Shown: piece after piece, positions 32,867 to 42,498 of the stretch
Layout: every line of letters starts with the position of its first letter
Position numbering within the stretch: position 1 is the stretch's first letter
Assembly (NCBI RefSeq): GCF_031177825.1
Contig: NZ_JAPSKE010000006.1
Span: 62,001 to 126,000 of the forward strand
Length of the DNA: 64,000 nucleotides
Source: Paenibacillus sp.
GTDB taxonomy: Bacteria > Bacillota > Bacilli > Paenibacillales > YIM-B00363
Direction of reading: 5' to 3'
Position numbers and translations under genes: made by a program
The notes under the pieces: generated by a model
Told to the model about the DNA's origin: nothing
Databases searched by the model: none
Seen by the model: the letters and a program-made list of their open reading frames with translations, nothing else

Positions 32867-34453
32867 TCACCGTGCATGCAGGTTCCGATAGTCCGTCGGC
32901 GACAGGCCGACGGACTGCTTGAATTTGCGGAAGAAATAGTTCGAATCCGAATAGCCGATCTTCAAGGCGATATCGGACGCTTTCATCGGAGTGTCGCGCA
33001 ACAGCGTCTTCGCCTCCTCCAGCCGAAGCCGGTTCAAGAAGTCGCTGAAGTATTCGCCCGTCTCGGCCTTGAATAGACGGCCCAGGTAGATGCTGCTCAC
33101 ATGGAGCCGGTCCGCGAGCAGCTGCAGCGTCAGCTCCGATCGATAATGCTCTATGATATGTTGTTGCGCTTGATCGATAAGCGAATGGCGCGGCCGGTCC
33201 CGCTGCGATTCGATGAAGCCCGCCAACTCTTCGAGCAAGTCGAAGACGGATTGGCGAATGGCGGGGACGTCCGATTCGGCGAAGATCCGGGGGAACCATC
33301 GCTCCGTATGCGGAGCGATGTCCTGACCGCACCGAAGCTGCCGGAGCGTCTCCTTCGCGGTTGCCATCCATTCGGCGGCTACGTATTTTACTGCCGAGGA
33401 GGGCTGCGCTTGGTGATAAGCCCACAGGAAGTCTTGTGCGAACGCGGCTTCCCAGACGTCGCGCCTCCCCGCGAGCAGGGCGCCCGGAAGCTCCCGGTGG
33501 TCGGATAGGGCGGCGGTCGACTCGGGCAGCAACGCTGCCAAGTCGCTTCGCGTAACGCAGACAGGCGCTCCGGTGTGCTCGATCATGTCGAGCGTGCGAA
33601 GCGCATCCCGGTAAGAGTGGTGGACGGAGGATGCCCCTTCCGCCCATGCGCCTAACGCCGCGTACCAGGGCGTCTTTAAGAGGGAGGAAATCGTTCGCCC
33701 GGCGTCCCGAAGCCAGGCAGCCGTGTCCTGCAGGAGGCGTTCGCCGTCCTTGCCGGTGGAGATGAACAGGCAGACGACCTTCTTCTCGTCGTTGAGGAAG
33801 GCGATGCCCCGGTTGTCTGTGGCCATCATCTCCTCAAGGACGTTCAGGATGGAGAACGGGCGGAAGCTGCTTTCCGCCTCGCTCAAATCCGCCTCGCGGA
33901 TGTCCTTCCAGGAGATTACGGCCACAACGCACAGCATGTTCTTATGGTATGGAATCTGCAGGAAATCGAGCTTCTCCCGAAGCTGCTCATCCTCGATCCG
34001 GTGTTCGACCCATCGTTGTAAGACGTTATTTCGCAGCAGATGGAACGATTCCTTGCGAATTTGCTCGGTCATCCAACGGTTCTCGATTTGGCTGCAGCAA
34101 TTGCGCGCGATCTGCTCCAGCTCGCCCGCGTCGACCGGCTTCAGAAGATAATCCTCCACTTGGAATTTCATGGCCTGACGCAAATACGTAAAGTCGTCAT
34201 AGCCGCTTAGCACGATCAGATGGGTGGACCATCCGAACTCACGGATGCGCTCCATGAGAAATAAGCCGTCGCCGTCCGGCATGCGAATGTCGGTCAGCAC
34301 GATATGCGGGCTTAGTTGCTCGTAGAGCCGGAGCGCCTCGCGACCGCCCTCCGCTTCCCCTGCGATTTCGATTCCGAGCTCTTCCCAATCTATAATTTGC
34401 CGGAGACCGGCGCGAATGAATTCGTCGTCGTCAACGATGAGCAGTTTGGGCAT
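32867..34453 (-). CDS. YesN-type response regulator with AraC DNA-binding domain
   Basis: A 528-residue regulator. The receiver domain starts MPKLLIVDDDEFIRAG, with phospho-acceptor D55 in IVLTDIRMPDGDG and the conserved Lys in LLKPVDAGE. A middle helical region follows, and the C-terminal two-helix AraC domain reads LTLQLLADRLHVSSIYLGRL and MKASDIALKIGYSDSNYFFR. The start at 34453 has AGGAGGAG in front; it lies inside the kinase gene, overlapping by 23 nt. It should activate the divergent or neighbouring sugar operon (36,396 onward) when its kinase senses the sugar or the loaded binding protein. Confidence 0.93.
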   Translation of the reverse strand: MPKLLIVDDDEFIRAGLRQIIDWEELGIEIAGEAEGGREALRLYEQLSPHIVLTDIRMPDGDGLFLMERIREFGWSTHLIVLSGYDDFTYLRQAMKFQVEDYLLKPVDAGELEQIARNCCSQIENRWMTEQIRKESFHLLRNNVLQRWVEHRIEDEQLREKLDFLQIPYHKNMLCVVAVISWKDIREADLSEAESSFRPFSILNVLEEMMATDNRGIAFLNDEKKVVCLFISTGKDGERLLQDTAAWLRDAGRTISSLLKTPWYAALGAWAEGASSVHHSYRDALRTLDMIEHTGAPVCVTRSDLAALLPESTAALSDHRELPGALLAGRRDVWEAAFAQDFLWAYHQAQPSSAVKYVAAEWMATAKETLRQLRCGQDIAPHTERWFPRIFAESDVPAIRQSVFDLLEELAGFIESQRDRPRHSLIDQAQQHIIEHYRSELTLQLLADRLHVSSIYLGRLFKAETGEYFSDFLNRLRLEEAKTLLRDTPMKASDIALKIGYSDSNYFFRKFKQSVGLSPTDYRNLHAR

Positions 34454-36194
34454 CCTCGTTCTCCTCCTGTGGTCTTGGCAGCCGCATAACCAGCGAGAAG
34501 CCTTCTCCTTCGCCCGAGACATTCACGCTGAGCCCGTAAGGCTCCCCGTAATACGCCCGGATGCGTTCGTGAATGTTTTTCAAACCGAGATGATTGTCGC
34601 GAAAGACGGTCTTAGCCTGCAGCCCCTCGTTGACCATGGCCTTCGCTTCCGGCGCCGCGCCCTTCCCGTTGTCGCTGATCTCGATGCAGCGGTATGGGCC
34701 TTCGTCGCGGATCGCTAGACGGATCCGGGGCTGCTCCGACTTCTCCAGCTCCCCATGCAGCAACGCGTTCTCGATGATCGGCTGCAGGCTGAACTTCGGC
34801 ATGTAGCAGTCGCGAAGATCGAAGGGTGAATTCGCCTCCAGCTCGATTTGCTTGGACTTGCCCATCATGAGCAGCTCCAGGTAGTAGCGCGTGTATTGCA
34901 GCTCTTCCTCCACCGGAATTTCGTCCGCATCGGTCTTCAGGATCCACCGGTACAACCGGCCAAGGGAAAACAGCTTATTCGCGAGATCGGGCTGCTTCCG
35001 AACGACCGCTTGCATGCGCAGCGACTCTAAGGTGTTATAGAGGAAGTGCGGATTGATTTGCATCTTCAACGCGAAATATTCCGCATTGCTCTTCTGCACC
35101 TCGGCCACGTACACGCGATTGATGTATTGCTGCAGCTCCCCGGTCATCCGGTTAAACCGCTCGATCAGATCCCCGATCTCATCCTCTCCTGCTCGAACCA
35201 TCGGTTCCGCGAACGGATTCGTCTGCACCTTCTTGAAGTGTTGAACCAGGTCCTTCAGCCGTCGAATGACGAACCGCAATATATAATGAATAAGGAAGAC
35301 GCAGACCAGCCAAGCGATGAGCATCCCCGCGAAGATAACATACGCGAGCTTGCGGACCTCCGCCTGAATGCTCCTCTTATCGAAGCCGCCTACGACCTCG
35401 AGACCGTATTGCGGCAGCGCGGAGATCGACCGAATGAAGGAGGCATCCGAGCCGCTTACGTTCGACCGATTCTGCATGAGCGGAACGCCGTCTCTGAGAA
35501 TTTCCAGCTCCAATCCCCGCTTATCTCCTCCTCGAAACAGCTCGAACAAGGAGCGGGAATCGATCCCCATGACGAAGTAGCCTTGGGGACGGGAGGGATG
35601 AATCGTTCGGAAGTCGAAGATCGGGTTTACGAAATACAGCACAGGGCGCTCTAGATTTTGGAAAAAACGATTCGTCGCCCCGATGTAAGGGAAGGAATAA
35701 TCCCGGGGCAAGCCGTCGAAGAATGCCGGGAAATCGAAAGCGGCGCTTCGTTGGGCCGAGGGGTAGCGCGTTTTCTCGAACAGCCGCCGGTCGGCGGAGC
35801 GATACAGGATAACGGTCATGGCCTGCGGGTTCCGCTCCAACAGATAGGATTGCAGATTGGAGAAAGCGTTGCGCTCGGTAATCGAAGCGTTCTCGTCCTG
35901 CGGGACACTATCCGGCAAGAAGTACTGATAGGATGTAGACGCCTCTCGGCCGATCGGGTAAAACGAGATGCTCTCGCGTTTAAACTGCGTGATGAAAGCG
36001 TCCAACTGGCGGCTAAGATGGTCCGTTCGCAGCTCTAGCAAATCCCGCTCCCGCGTCTCCAACATATCGTAGAATCTACTATAAGTGATATATCCGATCG
36101 CGATAAAGACGATGAATAGGCAAAGCGCCACGCCGGTATTCAGCTTGCGGAAGACGTAACGGCCAATCCATCGACGATACCATTCTAGAACCAT
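34431..36194 (-). CDS. YesM-type sensor histidine kinase
   Basis: A 587-residue membrane kinase. The first helix is VALCLFIVFIAIGYI near residue 20, followed by an extracellular sensor domain, a second helix VIFAGMLIAWLVCVFLI near 290 and a HAMP linker. The His_kinase motif is KMQINPHFLYNTLE (His near 382), the N-box IIENALLHGE and the G-box ISDNGKG. It pairs with the overlapping response regulator. The pair is transcribed away from the binding-protein gene at 36,396 across a 200-bp gap, the normal arrangement for sensing the substrate of the adjacent importer. Confidence 0.93.
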   Translation of the reverse strand: MVLEWYRRWIGRYVFRKLNTGVALCLFIVFIAIGYITYSRFYDMLETRERDLLELRTDHLSRQLDAFITQFKRESISFYPIGREASTSYQYFLPDSVPQDENASITERNAFSNLQSYLLERNPQAMTVILYRSADRRLFEKTRYPSAQRSAAFDFPAFFDGLPRDYSFPYIGATNRFFQNLERPVLYFVNPIFDFRTIHPSRPQGYFVMGIDSRSLFELFRGGDKRGLELEILRDGVPLMQNRSNVSGSDASFIRSISALPQYGLEVVGGFDKRSIQAEVRKLAYVIFAGMLIAWLVCVFLIHYILRFVIRRLKDLVQHFKKVQTNPFAEPMVRAGEDEIGDLIERFNRMTGELQQYINRVYVAEVQKSNAEYFALKMQINPHFLYNTLESLRMQAVVRKQPDLANKLFSLGRLYRWILKTDADEIPVEEELQYTRYYLELLMMGKSKQIELEANSPFDLRDCYMPKFSLQPIIENALLHGELEKSEQPRIRLAIRDEGPYRCIEISDNGKGAAPEAKAMVNEGLQAKTVFRDNHLGLKNIHERIRAYYGEPYGLSVNVSGEGEGFSLVMRLPRPQEENEDAQTAHR

Positions 36195-36395
36195 ACGCCG
36201 TCCTCCTAGCGGATTTCCATATAATAAGACTGTAGCAAAAAGGAAGCATGAACGGAAGAAGCCGAGGGGCCGCGGGAAAAAGTGGTTTATTTTGTCCAGT
36301 GAATCGCAAGTTATTTCTGTAGAGAGTGTTTCCGCACGATTTTATAATGAAGCAGCAAGGGAAAATGAGAGACGCGAAAGGGGTTTACGACAGCA

Positions 36396-37733
36396 ATGAG
36401 CGGACACGGAACGAGAAGAATGGCATGGACTTCGACGATTGCCATGCTCGCGTTGCTCGCGGCAGCTTGCGGGAACGGTGCGCCGTCGGACGCAACATCC
36501 GGGGGAGAGCAGCCGTCGCAAGGAAGCGAATCAGCGACGGACGACGCGGGAAAGAAGGAGCCGGTGGAAATTACGTTCCTCTCGTTAATTACGCCGAATT
36601 TGACGGAGGAGTTCTGGGATAAGTGGATCGGGTACTTCGAGGAGCAGCATCCGGATATTAAGGTGAAGCGGATTCAGGCGCCTTCTCTGGAAGGCCTCAA
36701 CGATAATTACGCGAAGACGCTGCTCGCCTCGGGAGACTTCCCGGACGTACTCAGCAACATCTCGTATCAGGACTTCGCCCGCGCCGATGCGTTGATGGAG
36801 ATTCCGATCGACGACGACGTGAAGAAGATCAAGGATATCGAGTCGCTCGCCATCGACGGCAAGCTATACACGTTGCAGGCTTACCTGCAGCCTCACACGC
36901 AGATTTTCTACAATAAAGACTTGTTCGCGAAGGCGGGCATCGAGCAGCTGCCGAAGTCTTGGGACGAATTCGAGGCGGTCGCGGAGAAGCTGCATGCCGC
37001 AGGCATTACGCCAATTCTGACAGGCGGCGACTGGATGACGACGCTTACGTTCTCGATCCTCACGGGACCGGAAATCTTCGGAAAAAATCCCAATTGGTAC
37101 GCGGATCGGAACGCTGGGAAGGTCAGCTATCTCGACGACAATTGGATGGCCGTCGCCGGGCGTTATCAAAGCCTCGCGCAGAAGGGGTATTTCAACAAGG
37201 GAGCGCTCAGCATCGGTTACACGCAGGTGGAGCAAGAGTTCCTGAAGGGGAACGGAGCAATGTACCCGATGGGCTCCTGGTTTACGGCAGCTTACGCGGC
37301 GGCGAAGCCGGATTTCGAGGTCGGCGTGTTCGCGCCGCCGACGCTTGACGGCTCCGGACCGTACATGTCGGGCTCCCGCGGAACGAGCTTTGCGATATCT
37401 AAGATCACAAAGCATCCGGAAGCGGCACTGACCTTCGCGAAGTTCTTGGCGATCGATCCGGAGTTCCACAAGGCGTTCGGCGCGAGCGACGGCATGTTCT
37501 CCGGCCTCGTCGAGCCTATCAACTACGAATTTACGCCGTTGCAGCAGGGCATCTTCGAGCTGCTCCAGGAGGCGGACACCATGAGCGGATACGAGGCGCA
37601 GCGCGCCGGCGACTTCCCGGTGAACGGCCTGCCGAACCAGCTGACGAAGGTCGGGCAGAACCTGCTGATCAACGGAGCCGACCTGAAGGCGGAGATGGCA
37701 AGCTTAGACGAGTACTGGGATAAGAACAAATAG
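36396..37733 (+). CDS. ABC transporter sugar-binding lipoprotein
   Basis: A 445-residue family 1 solute-binding protein with the lipobox LLAAACGN (Cys25) followed by a Ser/Glu/Gly-rich linker. Family marks are [20 protein letters not shown] and [23 protein letters not shown] 36396 was kept; ATG 36420 (MAWTSTIAM) is also possible because neither has a strong ribosome site at ideal distance. It is the first gene of the sugar-acid operon and is separated from the permease by a stable hairpin, which fits a need for more binding protein than permease. Confidence 0.88.
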   Translation: MSGHGTRRMAWTSTIAMLALLAAACGNGAPSDATSGGEQPSQGSESATDDAGKKEPVEITFLSLITPNLTEEFWDKWIGYFEEQHPDIKVKRIQAPSLEGLNDNYAKTLLASGDFPDVLSNISYQDFARADALMEIPIDDDVKKIKDIESLAIDGKLYTLQAYLQPHTQIFYNKDLFAKAGIEQLPKSWDEFEAVAEKLHAAGITPILTGGDWMTTLTFSILTGPEIFGKNPNWYADRNAGKVSYLDDNWMAVAGRYQSLAQKGYFNKGALSIGYTQVEQEFLKGNGAMYPMGSWFTAAYAAAKPDFEVGVFAPPTLDGSGPYMSGSRGTSFAISKITKHPEAALTFAKFLAIDPEFHKAFGASDGMFSGLVEPINYEFTPLQQGIFELLQEADTMSGYEAQRAGDFPVNGLPNQLTKVGQNLLINGADLKAEMASLDEYWDKNK

Positions 37734-37755
37734 AAACGGATACAGCGAACGGCGC

Positions 37756-37784
37756 GGGAGCCAAGCATCGGCAGCTTGGCTCCC
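37756..37784 (+). promoter_or_regulatory. Hairpin between binding-protein and permease genes
   Basis: GGGAGCCAAGC (37756-37766) pairs perfectly with GCTTGGCTCCC (37774-37784), 7-nt loop, no T-run. It probably stabilises the upstream mRNA end or attenuates read-through, a common way to set the binding protein:permease ratio. Confidence 0.65.
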
Positions 37785-37832
37785 GGCTCGTCTAAGGCTC
37801 TGCCTGAGGATCATACGGAAGGAGGATGCAGT

Positions 37833-38702
37833 TTGAGAAGCGACAGTTGGACCAGAGGGCTGTTGTTCGTTCCGGGCTTTACGATTTATCTCGTGTTTAT
37901 GATGATTCCCATCGGCATGTGCGTCTACTACAGCGTCCATAACTGGGACGGCCTCAGCCCTGCGTTTTCATTCATCGGCTTTGACAATTACATCGATGCG
38001 CTGACGGACCGCGATTACCATCGCTCCTTGCGCGTAACGCTCTTCATCACGGCGGTGGGTACGCTCGCCGTGAACGCGGTCGGGATGCTGATCGCGGTAC
38101 TGTTGAACAAGCCCGGCCGTCTAACGAACTTTTATCGTTCGGTGTTTTTCTTTCCATTGCTTCTCAGCGCGGTCGTTGTCGGATTCCTGTGGAAGGCGAT
38201 CTTGAACTACAACGGGATCTTGAACGCCGTGCTTGGGCGGTGGGGCATCGAGCCCATCGAGGCGTTCGGCACGCCGCAGACGGCGATTACGACGATTACG
38301 CTTCTAATCATCTGGCAGAGCGTCGGCGGCGTCATCGTGCTGTATTTGGCTGGACTGCAAGGGATTCCGAAGGATTTATACGAAGCCGCCAAGATCGACG
38401 GAGCGAACGCGGTGCAGGCGTTCCGCAGCGTGACGTTCCCGATGCTTGCGCCAAGCGTCACGATGTGTATGATTTTCATGTTTACGACCTTGGCCCGTGA
38501 GTACGATCGCATCGCGGTGCTGACGAACGGAGGCCCGGGAGGCGCCACGGAGACGGCGGCATTCACTGTCGTGAGGCTGGGCATTAACACGAACCGATTC
38601 AGCTACGCGGCGGCGCTGGCCGTCATTATGATGGTTGCGGTAGCGGCGATCTCCGTAGCCATGACGCTGTACCTTCGCAAGAGAGAGGAGCGGATCGTAT
38701 GA
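37833..38702 (+). CDS. Sugar ABC transporter permease (MalF type)
   Basis: About 289 residues with six helices. The first is LLFVPGFTIYLVFMMIPIGM, and the EAA loop is LYEAAKIDGANAVQAFRSVT with FPMLAPSV. The TTG at 37833 was chosen because AAGGAGG (37819-37825) is 7 nt upstream and the residues ahead of it in the frame are not permease-like. It overlaps the next permease by 4 nt. Confidence 0.88.
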   Translation: MRSDSWTRGLLFVPGFTIYLVFMMIPIGMCVYYSVHNWDGLSPAFSFIGFDNYIDALTDRDYHRSLRVTLFITAVGTLAVNAVGMLIAVLLNKPGRLTNFYRSVFFFPLLLSAVVVGFLWKAILNYNGILNAVLGRWGIEPIEAFGTPQTAITTITLLIIWQSVGGVIVLYLAGLQGIPKDLYEAAKIDGANAVQAFRSVTFPMLAPSVTMCMIFMFTTLAREYDRIAVLTNGGPGGATETAAFTVVRLGINTNRFSYAAALAVIMMVAVAAISVAMTLYLRKREERIV

Positions 38703-39532
38703 CCGGAGGCTGGCTGGATCGAATCCGGCATGTGTTCTTAATGGGCGTAAGCTTGCTGCTGCTCATCCCTTTTTATATCGCCGTGGTGAACGCCTTCAAG
38801 CCCAACGAAGCGATTTTGTCGGACCCGATGGGTCTGCCGTTCGGTTCGCTGACGCTGGCGAATTTCGCGAAAGTGGCCGTAACGCCGACCTTTAATATTT
38901 TTAAAGCATACGGCAGCACGGCGTTAATTACCGTCGTATCCATCGTTTGTTTGATCGGCTTCGCATCGATGATGTCCTATGTCATTGCAAGGAGCCGACA
39001 CAAGTTTTTCGCCTTCGCGTATTTGCTGCTGCTCGGGGGCATGATGATTCCGCCTCAGGTCATCCTCATTCCGATCGTGAAGCTGCTGCGCGCATTAGGG
39101 CTTATGTTTACCGAGACGGGACTCATTCTGTATAACACGGGCTGGTATATTCCGTTCACGGCGTTTATCTTCACGGGCTTTATACGGACGCTGTCCCGGG
39201 AGCTCGACGAATCGGCGATGATGGAAGGCGCGAACAGTTTTACGATTTTCTGGCGCGTCATCTTCCCGATCTTAAAACCGCCGTCCGCTTCGATCGTGAT
39301 CTTCTTGTTTTTATTTGTATGGAACGATTTTCTGAATCCGTTGATTATCCTAGGCTCCACGAAGGGCTATACGGTAACGACGGGCATTTACTTGGCCGTA
39401 GGCCAATACAGCGTTAATTGGGATCAAATTTTCGCATTGGTGATCCTGGCGTCGCTTCCGGTGCTGTGCGTGTTCCTGTTTATGCAGCGGTACTTCGTAT
39501 CGGGCCTCGCCGACGGCGCCGTGAAAGGGTAG
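38699..39532 (+). CDS. Sugar ABC transporter permease (MalG type)
   Basis: A 277-residue permease whose first helix is VFLMGVSLLLLIPFYIAVVN. The EAA loop ELDESAMMEGANSFTIFWRV with FPILKPP differs slightly from the usual EAAxxDG, and the ending YFVSGLADGAVKG is typical. It forms the pore with the MalF-type partner. The dehydrogenase gene follows after 14 nt, tying uptake to oxidation of the sugar. Confidence 0.9.
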   Translation: MTGGWLDRIRHVFLMGVSLLLLIPFYIAVVNAFKPNEAILSDPMGLPFGSLTLANFAKVAVTPTFNIFKAYGSTALITVVSIVCLIGFASMMSYVIARSRHKFFAFAYLLLLGGMMIPPQVILIPIVKLLRALGLMFTETGLILYNTGWYIPFTAFIFTGFIRTLSRELDESAMMEGANSFTIFWRVIFPILKPPSASIVIFLFLFVWNDFLNPLIILGSTKGYTVTTGIYLAVGQYSVNWDQIFALVILASLPVLCVFLFMQRYFVSGLADGAVKG

Positions 39533-39546
39533 GAGGGGGAAGAACG

Positions 39547-40563
39547 ATGTTGCATTCCGCATTGATGGACGTTCTTGTCTATGAAGGACCAAGGGAAATG
39601 AATATGCGAAGGGCGGAGATCCCGAAGCCGGAGCCGGACGAAATCTTGATCCGGGTGGAGAAGGCCGGAATCTGCGGTTCCGAGCTCAGCGGGTATTTAG
39701 GCCACAACTCGCTCCGGGTGCCGCCGCTCGTCATGGGCCACGAGTTTGCCGGCACCGTGGCCGCGCTCGGCGCCGATGTGTCGGCGTTCCGTCCCGGCGA
39801 CCGCGTCACGGTCAATCCGCTCGTCAGCTGCCGCCGCTGCCGCTCGTGCGTCGAGGGCCGGCCGCAGCTGTGCGAGCGGCGCGCCATCGTCGGCGTGCAC
39901 CGCCCCGGCGCGTTCGCCGAATACGTCGCCGTCCCGGCCGCGAGCGCTTACGCGCTGCCGGGGGAACTTTCCGTCGACGCGGCGACGCTGACGGAGCCGT
40001 TCGCCTGCGCGATCCATGCCGTGCGGCAGGCGGGGCTCGATCCGGCGGACCGCCTGCTCGTGTACGGCGGCGGTCCGATCGGCCTGCTCGTCCTGCTCGC
40101 CGCGCGGGCGTTCGGCCTTGAGCGGGTTACGGTGATGGAGCTGAATCGGAACCGACTGGACATCGCGGACGCGCTCGGCGCCGTCGCGGTCGGGTCCGAG
40201 GAAGCGCTGCGCGCCGCCGCTCCCGCAGGGGGCTACGACGCCGTCGTGGACGCGGTCGGCGTGTGCGCGACGCGCCAGCAGAGCGTGTTGAACGCGCGAC
40301 CCGGCGGCACCGTCGTCTTCTCGGGCCTGCACGAGGCGAAGAGCCCGCTGCCGATCAACGTCGCGATCCGCAACGAGGTGACGCTGAAGGGAGCGTTCTG
40401 CTACGACGATCGGGATTTCGAGACGGCGCTGCGCTGGCTCGGGGAGGGCAAGGCGGACCTGACGCCTTGGCTGCAGCATATCCCGCTCTCGGAAGGCAAG
40501 GCCGGATTCGAGCGGCTGCTCGGCGATCCCGGGCCGGTCGCGAAGATTATGCTATCGATCTAG
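39547..40563 (+). CDS. Zinc-dependent alcohol/sugar dehydrogenase (MDR family)
   Basis: A 338-residue medium-chain dehydrogenase. Catalytic zinc marks are GICGSELSGYLG and GHEFAGTV; the structural zinc cysteines are CRRCRSCVEGRPQLC; the Rossmann loop is VYGGGPIGLLVLLA. The ATG at 39547 follows AGGAGGGGG; the open frame upstream overlaps the permease and has no site. In the operon it could oxidise the free aldose to the lactone, or a 2-keto-3-deoxy acid to the diketo acid. Both steps exist in non-phosphorylative L-fucose/L-rhamnose routes; the sequence alone does not choose. GC content is high, about 65 percent. Confidence 0.9.
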   Translation: MLHSALMDVLVYEGPREMNMRRAEIPKPEPDEILIRVEKAGICGSELSGYLGHNSLRVPPLVMGHEFAGTVAALGADVSAFRPGDRVTVNPLVSCRRCRSCVEGRPQLCERRAIVGVHRPGAFAEYVAVPAASAYALPGELSVDAATLTEPFACAIHAVRQAGLDPADRLLVYGGGPIGLLVLLAARAFGLERVTVMELNRNRLDIADALGAVAVGSEEALRAAAPAGGYDAVVDAVGVCATRQQSVLNARPGGTVVFSGLHEAKSPLPINVAIRNEVTLKGAFCYDDRDFETALRWLGEGKADLTPWLQHIPLSEGKAGFERLLGDPGPVAKIMLSI

Positions 40564-40575
40564 GAGGGGACAGAG

Positions 40576-41508
40576 ATGAAGCTGCATGGGGTTATTCCGA
40601 TTTTGCCCGCGCCGTTCACGGAGGACGGCACGGCCGTGGACCATGAGGATCTGCGGTCCGTCATCGATCTCGCCGTGAGCGAGGGCGCGCACGGCGTGGC
40701 GCTGCTCGGCGTGGCCAGCGAATTCTACAAGTTGGCGGACGACGAGCGCAGCGCCATGATCCGGACGACCGTGGAGCACGTCGCCGGGCGCGTGCCCGTC
40801 ATCGTCAACATTACGCGTCATTCGACGGAGCTGGCGGTGCGCGACGCGCGGGACGCGCAGGCGGTCGGCGCCGATGCGGTCATGATCGTGCCGCCGTCGT
40901 TCATCGCGCCGTCCGCCGCGGCGATCATGGAGCATATCGAGGCGGTGGCGGCGAGCGTCGACCTGCCGGTCGTGATCCAATACGCTCCTAATGTAACGGG
41001 CGTCGGCATTCCGGCGGAGACGTTCCTCCGAATTCAGGCCGCGTGCCGGAACGACATGTATATCAAGGCGGAGTCGGTGCCGCCGGGTCCGCTCATCTCC
41101 TCGATCGCGGAAGGCACGAGCGGAGCCATGGGCGTGTTCATCGGCAACGGCGGCGTGCAGCTGTTCGACGCGCTCGAGCGCGGCGCGGCGGGGCTGATGC
41201 CGGGCACGGCGATGCTGAAGCCATACATGGACATCTATACCGCCTACCGCGAAGGGAACAAAGAGCTCGCCTTCGAGCGGTTCAACGCGTTCCTGCCCGT
41301 GCTCAACCTCACGGCGCAAGGCGCGGAGATGTTCACCCGTTTCGAGAAAATCATCCTGAAGGCGCGCGGAGCGATCAAGAGCGACGCCTGCCGCAAGCCG
41401 TACTTTTCGCCGGACGAAGGGTACCGCAGGCTGCTCGCGCAATACGGCGGACTCTTGTCCGACAAGTTTGGAGTCGACATCTTCCCGAGAGGCGGCGCGT
41501 CCGTATGA
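40576..41508 (+). CDS. DapA-family (dihydrodipicolinate synthase-like) lyase/aldolase
   Basis: A 310-residue TIM-barrel class I lyase. The Schiff-base lysine is K164 in DMYIKAESVPPG, and the tyrosine region is QYAPNVTGV, where the usual YN is replaced by YAPN. Family members outside lysine synthesis cleave or dehydrate 2-keto-3-deoxy sugar acids, or act on N-acetylneuraminate and similar compounds. Within a sugar-acid operon it is most likely a 2-keto-3-deoxy-acid aldolase or dehydratase, perhaps a second exit from the pathway besides the FAH-type hydrolase. It overlaps the following gene by ATGA coupling. Confidence 0.85.
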   Translation: MKLHGVIPILPAPFTEDGTAVDHEDLRSVIDLAVSEGAHGVALLGVASEFYKLADDERSAMIRTTVEHVAGRVPVIVNITRHSTELAVRDARDAQAVGADAVMIVPPSFIAPSAAAIMEHIEAVAASVDLPVVIQYAPNVTGVGIPAETFLRIQAACRNDMYIKAESVPPGPLISSIAEGTSGAMGVFIGNGGVQLFDALERGAAGLMPGTAMLKPYMDIYTAYREGNKELAFERFNAFLPVLNLTAQGAEMFTRFEKIILKARGAIKSDACRKPYFSPDEGYRRLLAQYGGLLSDKFGVDIFPRGGASV

Positions 41509-42476
41509 AAGGCGAGGTAAGCGTCGGGCTGATCGGGTGCGGCCGCGTCGCCGAGTCGCATGTGCGAGCGCTTCGCCGGGTGCGCGGCGCCCGGCTGGCA
41601 GGCGTCTATGACCGGGCCGAGTCGTTCGGCAGGGAGAGAGCGGCCGCCTGGGGGACTTCGTACCTCGAGCTGGAAGAGATGCTCGCCTCGCCCGATATCG
41701 ATGCGATCTATGTCTTGACGCCGATGGAAAGCCATTGCGACTATGCGAGGAAGGCGCTAGAGGCCGGGAAGCATGTGTTGATCGAGAAGCCCGTTAGCGA
41801 CGACATCGCCGCCATTCGGGAGCTGATCGAGCTAAGCGAGCGCCAGGGCAGGGTATGCATGCCGGGCCACAGCTATCTGTACATGCCGGAGCTCAGCCGA
41901 ATGCAGCGCTTGGCCCGGGAGGGCGGCATCGGGCGCACGACGTCGATGTTCATGAGCGAGGTGTACCGGATGCCGGATGAGCTCGCCGCAAAGTACCACG
42001 GTCCGATCGTCGAGGTGCTCTGTCATCATCTGTATCTCTTGCTTGCGTTGCTCGGGACGCCGAAGTATATCCAGGCGTTCGCCGGCTGCTTCCGTCCGGA
42101 CGCGGTGCCGACGGGCGACGAGCAGGTCGTCGTCAACGCGGAATACGAGAACGGCGCCTTGGCGCATCTGTTTCTCTCTTGGGCGAATCACGACGAGACG
42201 AGCGACCCGTGGACGTTCAAGGTCAAGCTGCTGGGCACGCAAGGGGGATTGCATTTCTCCCGGCGGGACCAGGTGTACGGTAACGAGCACGAGCAGCGCG
42301 AATACCACCTGTATGACGAAATGTTCGAGCGGGAGTCGGAGCACTTCATTCATGGCTGCATTCTTGGCGGCGAGGCGCCGTTGTCGACCTTGGACGACGC
42401 GGCGAAAGCGATGGCGATGCTGCACGCGGTGCAGACGTCGGTGAAAGAGCGCACGGTGCAGACACTGTATTTTTAA
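41505..42476 (+). CDS. Gfo/Idh/MocA-family oxidoreductase
   Basis: A 323-residue enzyme. The Rossmann motif is VGLIGCGRVAESH, the family lysine is in VLIEKPVSDD, and the C-terminal part has GPIVEVLCHHLYLLLALLG. It starts at ATG 41505 overlapping the previous stop. The role in the operon is uncertain: reduction or oxidation of a sugar or keto intermediate. A long open frame reaches back to 41043 inside the previous gene and is not used. Confidence 0.88.
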   Translation: MKGEVSVGLIGCGRVAESHVRALRRVRGARLAGVYDRAESFGRERAAAWGTSYLELEEMLASPDIDAIYVLTPMESHCDYARKALEAGKHVLIEKPVSDDIAAIRELIELSERQGRVCMPGHSYLYMPELSRMQRLAREGGIGRTTSMFMSEVYRMPDELAAKYHGPIVEVLCHHLYLLLALLGTPKYIQAFAGCFRPDAVPTGDEQVVVNAEYENGALAHLFLSWANHDETSDPWTFKVKLLGTQGGLHFSRRDQVYGNEHEQREYHLYDEMFERESEHFIHGCILGGEAPLSTLDDAAKAMAMLHAVQTSVKERTVQTLYF

Positions 42477-42498
42477 ATCATCGGGAGGGGTAGAGAAC

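Noticed and set aside
41043-41504. Upstream extension of the Gfo/Idh gene frame
   Set aside because: It overlaps the DapA-like gene, is Arg/Gly-rich and has no ribosome site; ATG 41505 with ATGA coupling fits the family start.
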